A stretch of 64,000 nt of DNA from CBINFS01 sp966250015 (GTDB lineage: Bacteria > Bacteroidota > Rhodothermia > Rhodothermales > DASSAV01): positions 1 to 64,000 of the forward strand of contig CBINFS010000010.1 in NCBI GenBank assembly GCA_966250015.1, given 5' to 3'. This document shows positions 44,323 through 53,046 of this stretch, in pieces. Below the pieces are notes generated by a model. That model was not told the DNA's origin and ran no database searches. It saw nothing but the letters and a program-made list of their open reading frames with translations. Each line of letters opens with the position of its first letter. The first letter of the stretch is position 1. Made by a program: the position numbers and the translations under genes.

Positions 44323-47300
44323 TTACCTGTTTGGCCTGAGGGAGAAGTGGAACGGTTCAGGCGATACGTACCGAGTGTGGTAGTTCACCCAGTCCTCCCG
44401 GTGTGCCTGGTAGACCGGATCGTCTTCCAGCCTTCCTCCTCTCCCTTCGTAGTCGCTCCGCGCGTGTGTCGGCAGCGGCAGCACCGTTTCCGAAGCCACC
44501 GTGTTCAAGTCCCCGTCCTTCACCCATCCATCGCCGATCAACACGTAGTCCCTCTTCCACCCCGGCCGAGGGCCTTCCGGCGCCCTGAACCGCATGACCA
44601 GCTCGTCACCCGCGTTCATGATCACGTACCGGTCGTCGACCATATCGAGCAGCTCCTCGACCGGTCCGAAGCGTGTGTAGTAGCCCTCCAGGTCACGCCA
44701 CAATGGACGCGTCGCCTGCAACTGGCTGTAATCCGGCACCTCGGGCGAGGTCCTGTTTGCCTCACTCACAGCCGAGAAGCCACGGTAGCGCAGCAGCGCT
44801 TCATCCGCCCAAAGCCGTTCAGTCTGCACCAGCGCCTCATCCCGGCGTTCCGCCCAGAAGAACGCATCCCAGTAGATCTCCATCTCGGTCGAGAGCCTGA
44901 GCCGACGCTCTCCGTTTTCCTCAGTAAAGACTCCGTCGAGCGGCAGCACCACCGTTTTTGTCTTACCCGCGGGGAAGCCAAGGTTTGGCATCACCGTCCG
45001 CCAGGAGCCTTGTCCGTCGGGCACCTCGAGCCGCAGTGGTTTCGGCGTACGGTCGCGACCCTGCGTCACCGCGACGTTGATCGAGCTGTCGGTCGGCCGG
45101 ATCCACCCGCTCCCGATGAGCACCACGCCGTCGAGCGGCATATCGTTCGGTAGTACGAGCTCGACTCCGTGGTCGGGCGCCACCCCCTGATATTTCCCCA
45201 GCGGGAAGCCCCCGAGGTAACGCTTGTCGACAGCCGACACGACGTCCGTTACGTCCGCCCCCGCGTGGTCATATGCCCGCACGATCGGCTGCAACGTCCC
45301 CACCACGTGAACCTTCATCTCAGGCGGAGGGAAAACGAACCGTTCGTCAACGAAGACTTCGACCGTGTCGGGATGGTCGACGACCAGGAGCGAGACGTGG
45401 TCGAAGAAGTGCGTCTCCCAGAGATCGGCCGTGATGCGCACGTCGTAGAAGCCGTCCGCAGTGGGGCGAAGCTGGTCGGAGCTAATCTTGACCCAGTCCT
45501 CGGTCGTGGCGACACCAGCGGACTGCTGGCCGTTGATGGCCAGGCCAAGCGGCGACCGCCAGATGAAGTCTGTGACGAACTGCATCTGCTCGCCGTCGAA
45601 CGTAAACAGCCACGGGCACGACCCCTTCAACCGCTGACCCGCCAGCACGGCTTGCCCGCTGGCGAGGTCGAACTCCGCCTGCACACTGCCATTCGGCCAG
45701 ATGATCCGCGCTGCATCTGCTTCCGTGTTCGTTCCGAGCCCGAAATGGATGTGTGGATCCGTAATCACCTGCTTCTGGAAGAGCAGCCCTGAACGGATCT
45801 CGATCTCGCCCCCGATGCCGAACGAGTTGATCCGCTGGTCACCGAAGGTCTCCGCCGCACGCGTCCGAATCACCCGCCACTGATAGCCAGCCGTACTGCC
45901 GTTGAGCATCGAGACGGGCCGTCCTTCCGCCGTTACGCCTACGAGGTCCAACTTGCCGTCACCGGTCACGTCCGTGACGGATTGTACGAAAACCGAATCT
46001 ATCGTCGTAAGAGGAACGGCGCGGTTTTGCACGTCACCCAGCCAGATACCCGTACCCCCGCGATGCGATGTAATCAGGTCGATCGCGCCATTGTTGTCGA
46101 GATCCGCTGCAAAAAGCAATGTAAGTCCCGGTTCTAACGGGGCTGGGGCATCCTGCCAGACGCCGAGCGCCTCATCACGCCACGTTCTCTCAACCGTATC
46201 GAAGAAATGCCTGCTCAGCGAACCGTCAGTCCCGAGCACGAGCAAATCGAGGATCGCATCTCCGTTGAAGTCGGCAACCTGTATGGCGGCCACCTGTCCG
46301 ATGGGTTCACGGTTTTCGCGGAAGAGGCCGCCTCGAAGGTTTGTAAAGAGGTGCAGATTGCCCGCAGCGTCCAGGAGTGCGGGGTCCGGATCACCATCGG
46401 CATCGAAATCCGCCCAGGCAAAACCTCGGACCGAAGGCGTGTCCAGCCAGTCTCGTTGAGAGAACGTGCCGTCAGAATTGTTCTGGAGAACGACTGCGGG
46501 ACCATTCGGGGTCGCGAGTAGGAGGTCCATGTCGCCCTCCAGGTCGAGATCAGCCGCCCATACGCCGAAATAGGGCGCGTTCAAGATCGAGGCGGGCAGC
46601 CCGAGCTCTCCTGTAACGTCGGTAAAGGCTCCGCTTTCGTGTTGCACGTAGAAGCGAAATCCCCCCGGGCCCGCCATCGCCAGCTCCATCCGGAAGTCAT
46701 AGTTGAAATCAACCGTTATGATCGAGTTGGGCGCCGGTGGCTGGCTGGATGAGCCGGGGAAGCGCAGAGTCGTACCCTCGGCCGGTTGTACGGCCGTTCC
46801 ATTTGCCAGCGTGATCGTAGGATCACTTTCCACGTCGAGCGTAAAGGCGCGGGTCCAGTTCCACCCTCCCTGATCGAAAGGCAACGGCGCCGCCGTGAAT
46901 TGCAGGGTGGAATCGTGAGGAGCAGGATGCGCGGGTGGCGATTCAAGTACCATAAAGGTCTCGACCAGCTCGGCCATTTGCTCGGAAGGAACCTGCACCT
47001 CCGCCAGGTCCTGCCGAAAACGAGGCAGTCTCACGAGCATGTTCCTGAGGAAGGCTACCTGCGTTTCAATCTGGGGGGCCGGACCGGATTCTACCGCCTG
47101 ATCAAGTACGCCAAGCTGCTCCTGAATCTCTTCGGGAAACGTCTCCCGTTCCGCCGTCAACCTTTCGACGACTTGCCGCACCGTCTCGGTGTCGCCCCGT
47201 CGCGCCGCCGAGCGGGCCAGCTCGAGCTGTACGGCCAGATTCTGCGGCCGCGACGCCGCGAGCTGTTCGAGCCGCTGCTGGACCTCCTCTGCACTCTCCG

Positions 47301-47763
47301 GGCCTCCTTGCCGTTGCAATTCTTCGACGAGCGCGTACGCCGCCCTGACGTTATCAGGCTCCAGCTCGAGAGCGCGTCTGTAATGAACGATGGCCTCGTC
47401 AAAATTCCCTCGTGCCGTGGCCAGGCGCCCCAGCACGAGCTCTACCTTTGCGTTTTCCGGTGCCAGTCTTTTTGCCCGTTCGAGCCTTTCGGCAGCGAGG
47501 TCAAATTCATTCTGCCGCATCGACAGAATACCCAGATTGATCCAGGCTGCGGGCTCTTCCGGCACGAGCTCGGTCACCCTGACCAGTTGATCCTCCGCTC
47601 CCAGCGATTCTCCCGCCTGGAGGGCAGTTATCCCTATATAAAAAGCTGACGTGACTTCTTCGTACAACTCCGTCCCCGGTTCAGGCAAACCGGTCCGTCC
47701 CCCACACCCGCTCGCAACGAGCAGAACAACGGTCAATCCATAAATCAAGTGATTCCTTTTCAT
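44323..47763 (-). CDS. TPR + FG-GAP + ASPIC/UnbV giant lipoprotein
   Basis: A 1146-residue lipoprotein (lipobox VASGC near residue 20). Residues about 35-240 are TPRs (AAWINLGILSMRQNEFDLAA, FDEAIVHYRRALELEPDNVR). Residues about 340-620 are FG-GAP/VCBS repeats (VWAADLDLEGDMDLLLATPN, FAWADFDADGDPDPALLDAA). An ASPIC/UnbV-type module follows (HIHFGLGTNTEADAARIIWP). The last about 400 residues begin LKGSCPWLFTFDGEQMQFVT and have no name known to me; they look beta-rich with several Trp and Asp. It is divergent from the 1211-residue paralogue across 289 bases and ends in its own terminator, so it is a separate transcription unit from the propeller operon. Confidence 0.82.
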   Translation of the reverse strand: MKRNHLIYGLTVVLLVASGCGGRTGLPEPGTELYEEVTSAFYIGITALQAGESLGAEDQLVRVTELVPEEPAAWINLGILSMRQNEFDLAAERLERAKRLAPENAKVELVLGRLATARGNFDEAIVHYRRALELEPDNVRAAYALVEELQRQGGPESAEEVQQRLEQLAASRPQNLAVQLELARSAARRGDTETVRQVVERLTAERETFPEEIQEQLGVLDQAVESGPAPQIETQVAFLRNMLVRLPRFRQDLAEVQVPSEQMAELVETFMVLESPPAHPAPHDSTLQFTAAPLPFDQGGWNWTRAFTLDVESDPTITLANGTAVQPAEGTTLRFPGSSSQPPAPNSIITVDFNYDFRMELAMAGPGGFRFYVQHESGAFTDVTGELGLPASILNAPYFGVWAADLDLEGDMDLLLATPNGPAVVLQNNSDGTFSQRDWLDTPSVRGFAWADFDADGDPDPALLDAAGNLHLFTNLRGGLFRENREPIGQVAAIQVADFNGDAILDLLVLGTDGSLSRHFFDTVERTWRDEALGVWQDAPAPLEPGLTLLFAADLDNNGAIDLITSHRGGTGIWLGDVQNRAVPLTTIDSVFVQSVTDVTGDGKLDLVGVTAEGRPVSMLNGSTAGYQWRVIRTRAAETFGDQRINSFGIGGEIEIRSGLLFQKQVITDPHIHFGLGTNTEADAARIIWPNGSVQAEFDLASGQAVLAGQRLKGSCPWLFTFDGEQMQFVTDFIWRSPLGLAINGQQSAGVATTEDWVKISSDQLRPTADGFYDVRITADLWETHFFDHVSLLVVDHPDTVEVFVDERFVFPPPEMKVHVVGTLQPIVRAYDHAGADVTDVVSAVDKRYLGGFPLGKYQGVAPDHGVELVLPNDMPLDGVVLIGSGWIRPTDSSINVAVTQGRDRTPKPLRLEVPDGQGSWRTVMPNLGFPAGKTKTVVLPLDGVFTEENGERRLRLSTEMEIYWDAFFWAERRDEALVQTERLWADEALLRYRGFSAVSEANRTSPEVPDYSQLQATRPLWRDLEGYYTRFGPVEELLDMVDDRYVIMNAGDELVMRFRAPEGPRPGWKRDYVLIGDGWVKDGDLNTVASETVLPLPTHARSDYEGRGGRLEDDPVYQAHREDWVNYHTRYVSPEPFHFSLRPNR

Positions 47764-48052
47764 GAGACGTTCGGGCAGGTGAGAAAAATGGATTCAGCCG
47801 GTATGGATAAGATAAGGCGGTGCGATTAACGAATCAGCACTTCGTTTGAAAGGGCACTCCGATAGCAAACGATTAGCATTATGTGAATTTGGCCCTTTAC
47901 TAAAACCAAACCCACTCAAAACAATACCAGAATCACCGAAAATGTCCTCGAGCAATCGCTCATAGGCAATTTCGCAGCGAATGTCGGCTTACATGTTACC
48001 CCCACTACGGCCAACTTCGATAATTTCCCCTATCCCATCCATTCTTATATAA

Positions 48053-51000
48053 ATGACGGCCTCTTCAGTTAAGTCACACGTTGTATATGCGGTCGTCCTG
48101 CTTGCAATCATTTCAGGTTGCCGGGAGGAGCCCCGTCTTTTCGAACTGCTTCCACCCGAAAAGACGGGCGTAACGTTCGTTAATTCGATCAAAGACGACA
48201 ACTTCCTTGTCAACGCTCTCAGCTTCGACAATGTGTACAATGGCGGCGGCGTCGCCATAGGAGACGTCAACAACGACGGCCTACAGGACATCTTCTTCAC
48301 CGGCAACATGTCTCCGAACCGGCTCTATCTGAACAGGGGTAATATGCAGTTCGAAGACGTCACCGAAGCCGCCGGCCTGAAGTCGTACGGCTGGCGAACC
48401 GGCGTTGCCATGGCCGACGTGAACGGCGACGGGTGGCTCGACATCTACATTCTCGTGGGCGGCACCTCGGCCGACGACGACATGGCCAACCAGTTCTACC
48501 TCAATCGAGGACTCAATGCGGACGGCATCCCAACTTTCGAGGAAGTCGCGGAAGAGTGGGGTATTGCGGATCGGAGATTCGGCGTCCAGGCCGCTTTCTT
48601 CGATTACGACCTGGACGGTGACCTGGACCTCTACGTTCTCAACAACGCCCTCGAAAACGACGATAAAAACGTTGCCCGCCCCCGAAAAAAGAACGGTGAA
48701 GCCATCAACACCGACCGGCTCTACCGTAACAACGGCGACAATACCTTCACCGACGTGTCGGAAGAAGCGGGCATTTTAGTTGAAGGATACGGGCTCGGGG
48801 TTTCCATCCGCGACTTTAATCTGGACGGCTGGCCGGACATTTACTGCACGAACGACTTCCTAACAAACGACGTCCTCTACATCAACAACCAGGATGGTAC
48901 GTTCACCGACCGCGCGGCCGAGTACTTCAAGCACCAGGTCCACAGCGGGATGGGCAACGACGCCGAGGACTTCAACAACGACGGCTTCATTGACATCATT
49001 GCCCTCGACATGTTGCCCGAAGATCGGGTGAGGGAAAAACTGATGCTTCCCCCCGCGAGCTGGGATTTCTTCAAGAGGACGCTCGCCCTGGGATACACCC
49101 CGCAATACATGCGGAATATGCTCCAGCTAAACAATGGCTGGAGCCCCGACGGCAGGATCACCTTCAGCGAGATCGGGCGGTTCTCCGGCATCCACGCTAC
49201 GGACTGGAGCTGGAGCTCGATTTTTGCAGACTTTGATAACGATGGCTGGAAGGACCTGTTTATCACCAACGGCCACCGCAAGGATCTGACCAACCTCGAC
49301 TTCGTCATCTACGGCCAGCGGACGCTGATGATGGGGACGGAGGAAGCGATGCGGCGGCAGCTGCTCGACAAGGTCACGGGCCTGCCCCCAATCGAGGTCT
49401 CGAATTACGTTTATCAAAATGCCGGAAACCTGAAGTTCATCGACAAAACGAAAGAATGGGGCCTGTACCTGCCCAGCATCTCCCAGGGTAGCGCATTTGC
49501 CGACCTCGACAACGACGGCGACCTCGACCTCGTCGTTAACAACATCGACACAACCGCCTTCCTCTACAAAAACCGGGTCTCCGACCTCGGGCTGTCGCAC
49601 TTTCTATCCATCCAGCTTGAAGGGCCGGCACTGAACCCGGGTGGGTTCGGGGCGAAAATAACGATCCGGTACGGCGGCAAGATGCAGTACGTCGATTACT
49701 CCCCCTTCAGGGGATTCCAGTCCACCGTCGGACACGGCATTCACTTTGGCCTTGGCAAAGACGAGAAGGTCGACTCGCTCGAAATCGTCTGGCCCGACGG
49801 CCGCTACCAGGTCCTGACCGAGGTGCCGGCCGACCAGTTCATCACACTCCGTCACGCTGACGCTACGCTGCAGAAGACGAATCCTCCTGCCCGTTTCGAA
49901 ACTCTATTTGTTGAGACACCCGCAATCCCGGGGCTTCAGTACCGGCACGTCGAGCACGACGTGAACGACTTCATCCACAGCCCGCTCTTGCCCCACAAGC
50001 TCTCCCAGTTCGGACCCGGCATAGCGATTGGAGACGTAGATGGCAACGGCCTCGACGACGTATTCATCGGCTCGGACCGGGGCGCGCCGAAGACGCTGCT
50101 CGTCCAGACGTCGTCGGGCGTTTTCGAACCCCGGCCTTTCCCGGCCGACACCCTCTACGAGGACCTGGGTGCGCTCTTCTTCGACGCCGACCTCGACGGC
50201 GACCTGGACCTGTACATCGTCAGCGGCGGAAACTTCCCGCCCGACACGAGAGGTGTTTTTGCAGACCGAGCTTCGGCCTTCGACTTTTTCACGCAGGAGT
50301 TCAGCAGGCCGCTGCCTGACTCCACGTACTATCAAGATCGCCTGTACCTGAATGACGGCCAGGGTAACTTCGTGCGGGACGAGGGCGCCCTGCCCGACAT
50401 GTATACGAGTGGCTCGGTCGTAACGGGGGCCGATTTCGATGGCGACGGCGACATTGACCTCTTCGTCGGGGGGCGCCTGCTTCAAGGCCGCTACCCGCTT
50501 CCGCCTCGCAGCTACCTCCTGCGAAACGACTCGGAACCCGGTGGACAAGTTCGTTTTACCGACGTAACAGCCTCAATCGCGCCGGACCTTGCCCATGCCG
50601 GAATGGTTACCACCGCCCTCTGGTCTGACTTCGACCAGGACGGCTTCCTGGACCTGATCGTGGCCGGCGAGTGGATGCCGATCAGGTTTTTCCGTTACAC
50701 GGGCGATTCGTTCGTCGAGGCAACCGCCTCAACCGGGCTGGCGTCCACGACCGGCTGGTGGAACAGCCTGGCCGCCGGCGACTTCGATAACGACGGCGAC
50801 ATCGACTACGTCGCCGGCAACTACGGGATCAATTCGAATTACAGGCATACCCCCGATCAGCCCGTGCGCATGTATGCCGGCGACTTCGACCGAAACGGCA
50901 CGATCGACCCGGTTCTGACGGCCTACCAGAACGGAAAGCGCTACGTGGTAGCCCCCCGGGACCTGATGATTGGCCAGATCCCCGGTATGAAGCTCCGATT

Positions 51001-51688
51001 CAAAACGTACGGCGAGTACGCGCGGGCAACTCTGGACCGGACGTTCACGGAAAGGGAGCTCCGCGACGCCACGGTGTACGAAATCGCGACGTTCGAGAGC
51101 AGCTACATCGAAAACCTGGGCGGTGGCCGGTTCGAAATGCGCCCTCTCCCCTTGCGTACACAAATGGCCCCCGTAAACGGGATGATGGTCGACGACTACG
51201 ACGGCGACGGCAACCTGGACGTCCTATTTGTCGGCAACTTCTACGGTCCTGAACCTCTGGGCGGTCGTGCCGATGCTTCGATAGGAGGCTTGTTGAAAGG
51301 GGATGGCAGCGGCAACTTCCTGTTTGTTGAACCCGCCCGCAGTGGATTCTTCGTCGATGGTGATGCCAAAGCGCTGGCCGAGCTGGCACTCGGGGACGGC
51401 CGAACCCTCTTGCTCGTCACGCAAAACGACGACAGCCTACGCGTATTTGCTCGTTCGGCACACGCCCAGAACCGCAGAATACCATTGCGCCCGAACGACC
51501 GGTATGCCCTCCTTACTCTTGAAGGCGGCGCGACGAGAAAACACGAGTTCGGTTACGGCTCCGGGTATCTGTCACAGTCTTCCCGGACCTACGCCATCCC
51601 GTCGTATGCCACGTCTGCCGTCATCTACGACGCTGAAGGCAACGAGCGGCAGATCGATTTGCGCGTTCAACCGGCAGGTATTCGTTGA
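48053..51688 (+). CDS. Double FG-GAP/ASPIC-UnbV giant lipoprotein
   Basis: A 1211-residue lipoprotein with signal peptide and lipobox ISGC (lipidated Cys23). The first half is a VCBS/FG-GAP propeller (GGGVAIGDVNNDGLQDIFFT, VAMADVNGDGWLDIYILVGG, SIFADFDNDGWKDLFITNGH) followed by an ASPIC/UnbV domain (GAKITIRYGGKMQYVDYSP, HGIHFGLGKDEKVDSLEIVW). The second half repeats FG-GAP blades (GPGIAIGDVDGNGLDDVFIG, LFFDADLDGDLDLYIVSGG). It resembles the SusC/SusD-neighbour VCBS proteins of Bacteroidota, but no SusCD pair is here. Ligand unknown. It is convergent with the plug-only lipoprotein gene. Confidence 0.88.
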   Translation: MTASSVKSHVVYAVVLLAIISGCREEPRLFELLPPEKTGVTFVNSIKDDNFLVNALSFDNVYNGGGVAIGDVNNDGLQDIFFTGNMSPNRLYLNRGNMQFEDVTEAAGLKSYGWRTGVAMADVNGDGWLDIYILVGGTSADDDMANQFYLNRGLNADGIPTFEEVAEEWGIADRRFGVQAAFFDYDLDGDLDLYVLNNALENDDKNVARPRKKNGEAINTDRLYRNNGDNTFTDVSEEAGILVEGYGLGVSIRDFNLDGWPDIYCTNDFLTNDVLYINNQDGTFTDRAAEYFKHQVHSGMGNDAEDFNNDGFIDIIALDMLPEDRVREKLMLPPASWDFFKRTLALGYTPQYMRNMLQLNNGWSPDGRITFSEIGRFSGIHATDWSWSSIFADFDNDGWKDLFITNGHRKDLTNLDFVIYGQRTLMMGTEEAMRRQLLDKVTGLPPIEVSNYVYQNAGNLKFIDKTKEWGLYLPSISQGSAFADLDNDGDLDLVVNNIDTTAFLYKNRVSDLGLSHFLSIQLEGPALNPGGFGAKITIRYGGKMQYVDYSPFRGFQSTVGHGIHFGLGKDEKVDSLEIVWPDGRYQVLTEVPADQFITLRHADATLQKTNPPARFETLFVETPAIPGLQYRHVEHDVNDFIHSPLLPHKLSQFGPGIAIGDVDGNGLDDVFIGSDRGAPKTLLVQTSSGVFEPRPFPADTLYEDLGALFFDADLDGDLDLYIVSGGNFPPDTRGVFADRASAFDFFTQEFSRPLPDSTYYQDRLYLNDGQGNFVRDEGALPDMYTSGSVVTGADFDGDGDIDLFVGGRLLQGRYPLPPRSYLLRNDSEPGGQVRFTDVTASIAPDLAHAGMVTTALWSDFDQDGFLDLIVAGEWMPIRFFRYTGDSFVEATASTGLASTTGWWNSLAAGDFDNDGDIDYVAGNYGINSNYRHTPDQPVRMYAGDFDRNGTIDPVLTAYQNGKRYVVAPRDLMIGQIPGMKLRFKTYGEYARATLDRTFTERELRDATVYEIATFESSYIENLGGGRFEMRPLPLRTQMAPVNGMMVDDYDGDGNLDVLFVGNFYGPEPLGGRADASIGGLLKGDGSGNFLFVEPARSGFFVDGDAKALAELALGDGRTLLLVTQNDDSLRVFARSAHAQNRRIPLRPNDRYALLTLEGGATRKHEFGYGSGYLSQSSRTYAIPSYATSAVIYDAEGNERQIDLRVQPAGIR

Positions 51689-51733
51689 GGTATCCCTGTC
51701 CCGGAGATCGCAATCAACACGCCCGCAGGAGCG

Positions 51734-52243
51734 TCATTTGCCGCGTTTTGTCTTGATCACGATCACACCGTTGGCTGCGCGCATACCGTACATGGCGGCA
51801 TCCGCTCCCTTGAGCACGGAGATCGATTCGATGTCCTCCGGTGCGATGCCGGTCAATGACCCACCGGGGCCGGGATTGAACTGGACGCCGTCCACGATGT
51901 AGAGGGGCTGGTTGCTCGTTCCCGGTGAGCTCACCCCACGGATCCGCACGGCGAGGCCGCCGTCGGCTGCACGCGTCACGTAAACGCCCGATACCTTCCC
52001 TTGCAACAGCTCGTCGACGTTGCGGACCGCTTTCCTCTCGGCTACGTCATCTGCCGTTACGTGCCCCGTGCCCGTTGCAGCGTCTTTCAGGCTCTCTTTA
52101 GTGTAACCCGTATCGTATTGCTCCTCGCCTGCGGTTGAGGCGGTGTTCTTCGTCTTCCCGGCAGACGAACAGGCAGCAAACGTCAGCAAAACAAAGACGA
52201 GGAGGATATAAGTAAATATTGAGTGCTCGAGCGTGCGGGGCAT
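51734..52243 (-). CDS. Lipoprotein consisting only of a TonB-receptor plug domain
   Basis: A 169-residue lipoprotein (lipobox TFAAC, lipid Cys near 25) whose mature part is a SusC-type plug: VRNVDELLQGKVSGVYVTRA, LAVRIRGVSSPGTSNQPLYI, VDGVQF, DIESISVLKGADAAMYGMRA and ANGVIVIKTKRGK. The frame then stops; there is no 22-strand barrel and no carboxypeptidase-like N-domain. Since the stop is clean and the lipoprotein signal is intact, I read it as a real stand-alone plug protein rather than a broken receptor. It may interact with TonB or mimic a plug. A terminal deletion product cannot be fully excluded. Confidence 0.85.
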   Translation of the reverse strand: MPRTLEHSIFTYILLVFVLLTFAACSSAGKTKNTASTAGEEQYDTGYTKESLKDAATGTGHVTADDVAERKAVRNVDELLQGKVSGVYVTRAADGGLAVRIRGVSSPGTSNQPLYIVDGVQFNPGPGGSLTGIAPEDIESISVLKGADAAMYGMRAANGVIVIKTKRGK

Positions 52244-52929
52244 GGGCTTAACCTTGTTGTAGACAGTATCACTGTGGTATGATAAGAAAAGACCAAACTA
52301 AAAATGCGTCGTACCGATGCCTTGTTTGATAAGTCTTTTATGATATGACGTTCAAGTGAAGCAAATCCAATACGGCGGCTTAAGAAACATTCACGAGTCT
52401 TCCGCTTCCAGTTTACCTGACAGGTAGGCTACCAATGTCCTGGCAGCTTAATTCGCACGCGAAGGCGCGAAGAACATCTAAGAATAGTCCGCCGATGGCC
52501 GCAGATTTGCGCGATGATTTTTCTAGGGGTATAACCGAAGGCTGGACGTGGTTTCCAACTGGATACCCCAAAAACACGTCATCCCGGCCGCCGAGCCGGG
52601 ATCCAGGCAACGGTTATTCAAGGCAGAAAGGTGAAGGAAGGCCGTATGTTTTCCTGGATCTCCGCCTTCGCGGAGATGACGTTTGGGGTAAGGCCGTGGA
52701 CGTAACTTAACGTCCCGCCTTCGGTATGCACTGACCAAAAAATCATCAGCGCGCATCTGCGGCCCACTGCGGATTGTAGTTTCATTCGCTTCTCCTGAAG
52801 TGAAAAGCATTTGAACCGTGATGACGGAAGCCTTATACGCAGAGAATCCTTGCATTTCAGACACGCAAGAAGCTATATTGCGCGGCCGCATCGGAACAGG
52901 GGGGAAGATCTCAGGGTTCCATGCCGCAA
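52244..52929. other. 686-base intergenic region with REP-like repeats
   Basis: Lies between the plug lipoprotein start and tRNA-Ala. It holds an inverted pair of palindromic repeats at 52577-52681 (listed separately). The open frames that cross it on both strands run through the repeat and are not protein-like. A promoter for the tRNA is expected near 52880-52920 but no clear match was seen. Confidence 0.5.
52577..52681. repeat. Inverted pair of REP-like palindromic elements
   Basis: The left copy (52577-52607) begins CGTCATC, holds a CCCGGC...GCCGGG hairpin and ends ATCCAGG. The right copy (52653-52681), in reverse orientation, reads CCTGGAT, a CTCCGCCTTCGCGGAG hairpin and GATGACG. The CGTCATnC...GGATCCAGG frame resembles the widespread REP/REPIN type of intergenic repeat moved by RAYT transposases. 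No RAYT gene is in the window and no further copy was spotted. Confidence 0.7.
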
Positions 52930-53002
52930 GGGGCTATAGCTCAGTTGGTAGAGCGCCTGGATCGCACCCAGGAGGTCAGCGGTTCGAATCCGCTTAGCTC
53001 CA
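52930..53002 (+). tRNA. tRNA-Ala (anticodon CGC)
   Basis: A 73-base cloverleaf: acceptor stem GGGGCTA/TAGCTCC with the G3.U70 pair that identifies alanine tRNAs, D arm GCTC...GAGC, anticodon stem CCTGG/CCAGG with loop ATCGCAC (anticodon CGC), T arm AGCGG/CCGCT with loop TTCGAAT, discriminator A. The CCA end is not encoded (CAC follows). It is directly followed by an intrinsic terminator. Confidence 0.96.
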
Positions 53003-53007
53003 CACCC

Positions 53008-53043
53008 AGCCGCAAGCTCGACGATTGCCGCTTGCGGCTTTTT
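53008..53043 (+). terminator. Intrinsic terminator after tRNA-Ala
   Basis: AGCCGCAAG (53008-53016) pairs perfectly with CTTGCGGCT (53031-53039) and is followed by a T-run to 53043. It starts 6 bases after the tRNA and also stands just beyond the convergent stop at 53047, so it may serve both strands. Confidence 0.85.
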
Positions 53044-53046
53044 CAT

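Noticed and set aside
51734..52243. Frameshifted or broken TonB-dependent receptor.
   Set aside because: The lipoprotein signal and the stop are clean, and the bases downstream on that strand encode no barrel in any frame before the neighbouring convergent gene.
52435..52891. Frames of 91 and 122 codons upstream of tRNA-Ala.
   Set aside because: They run through the REP-like repeats and have no protein-like sequence.
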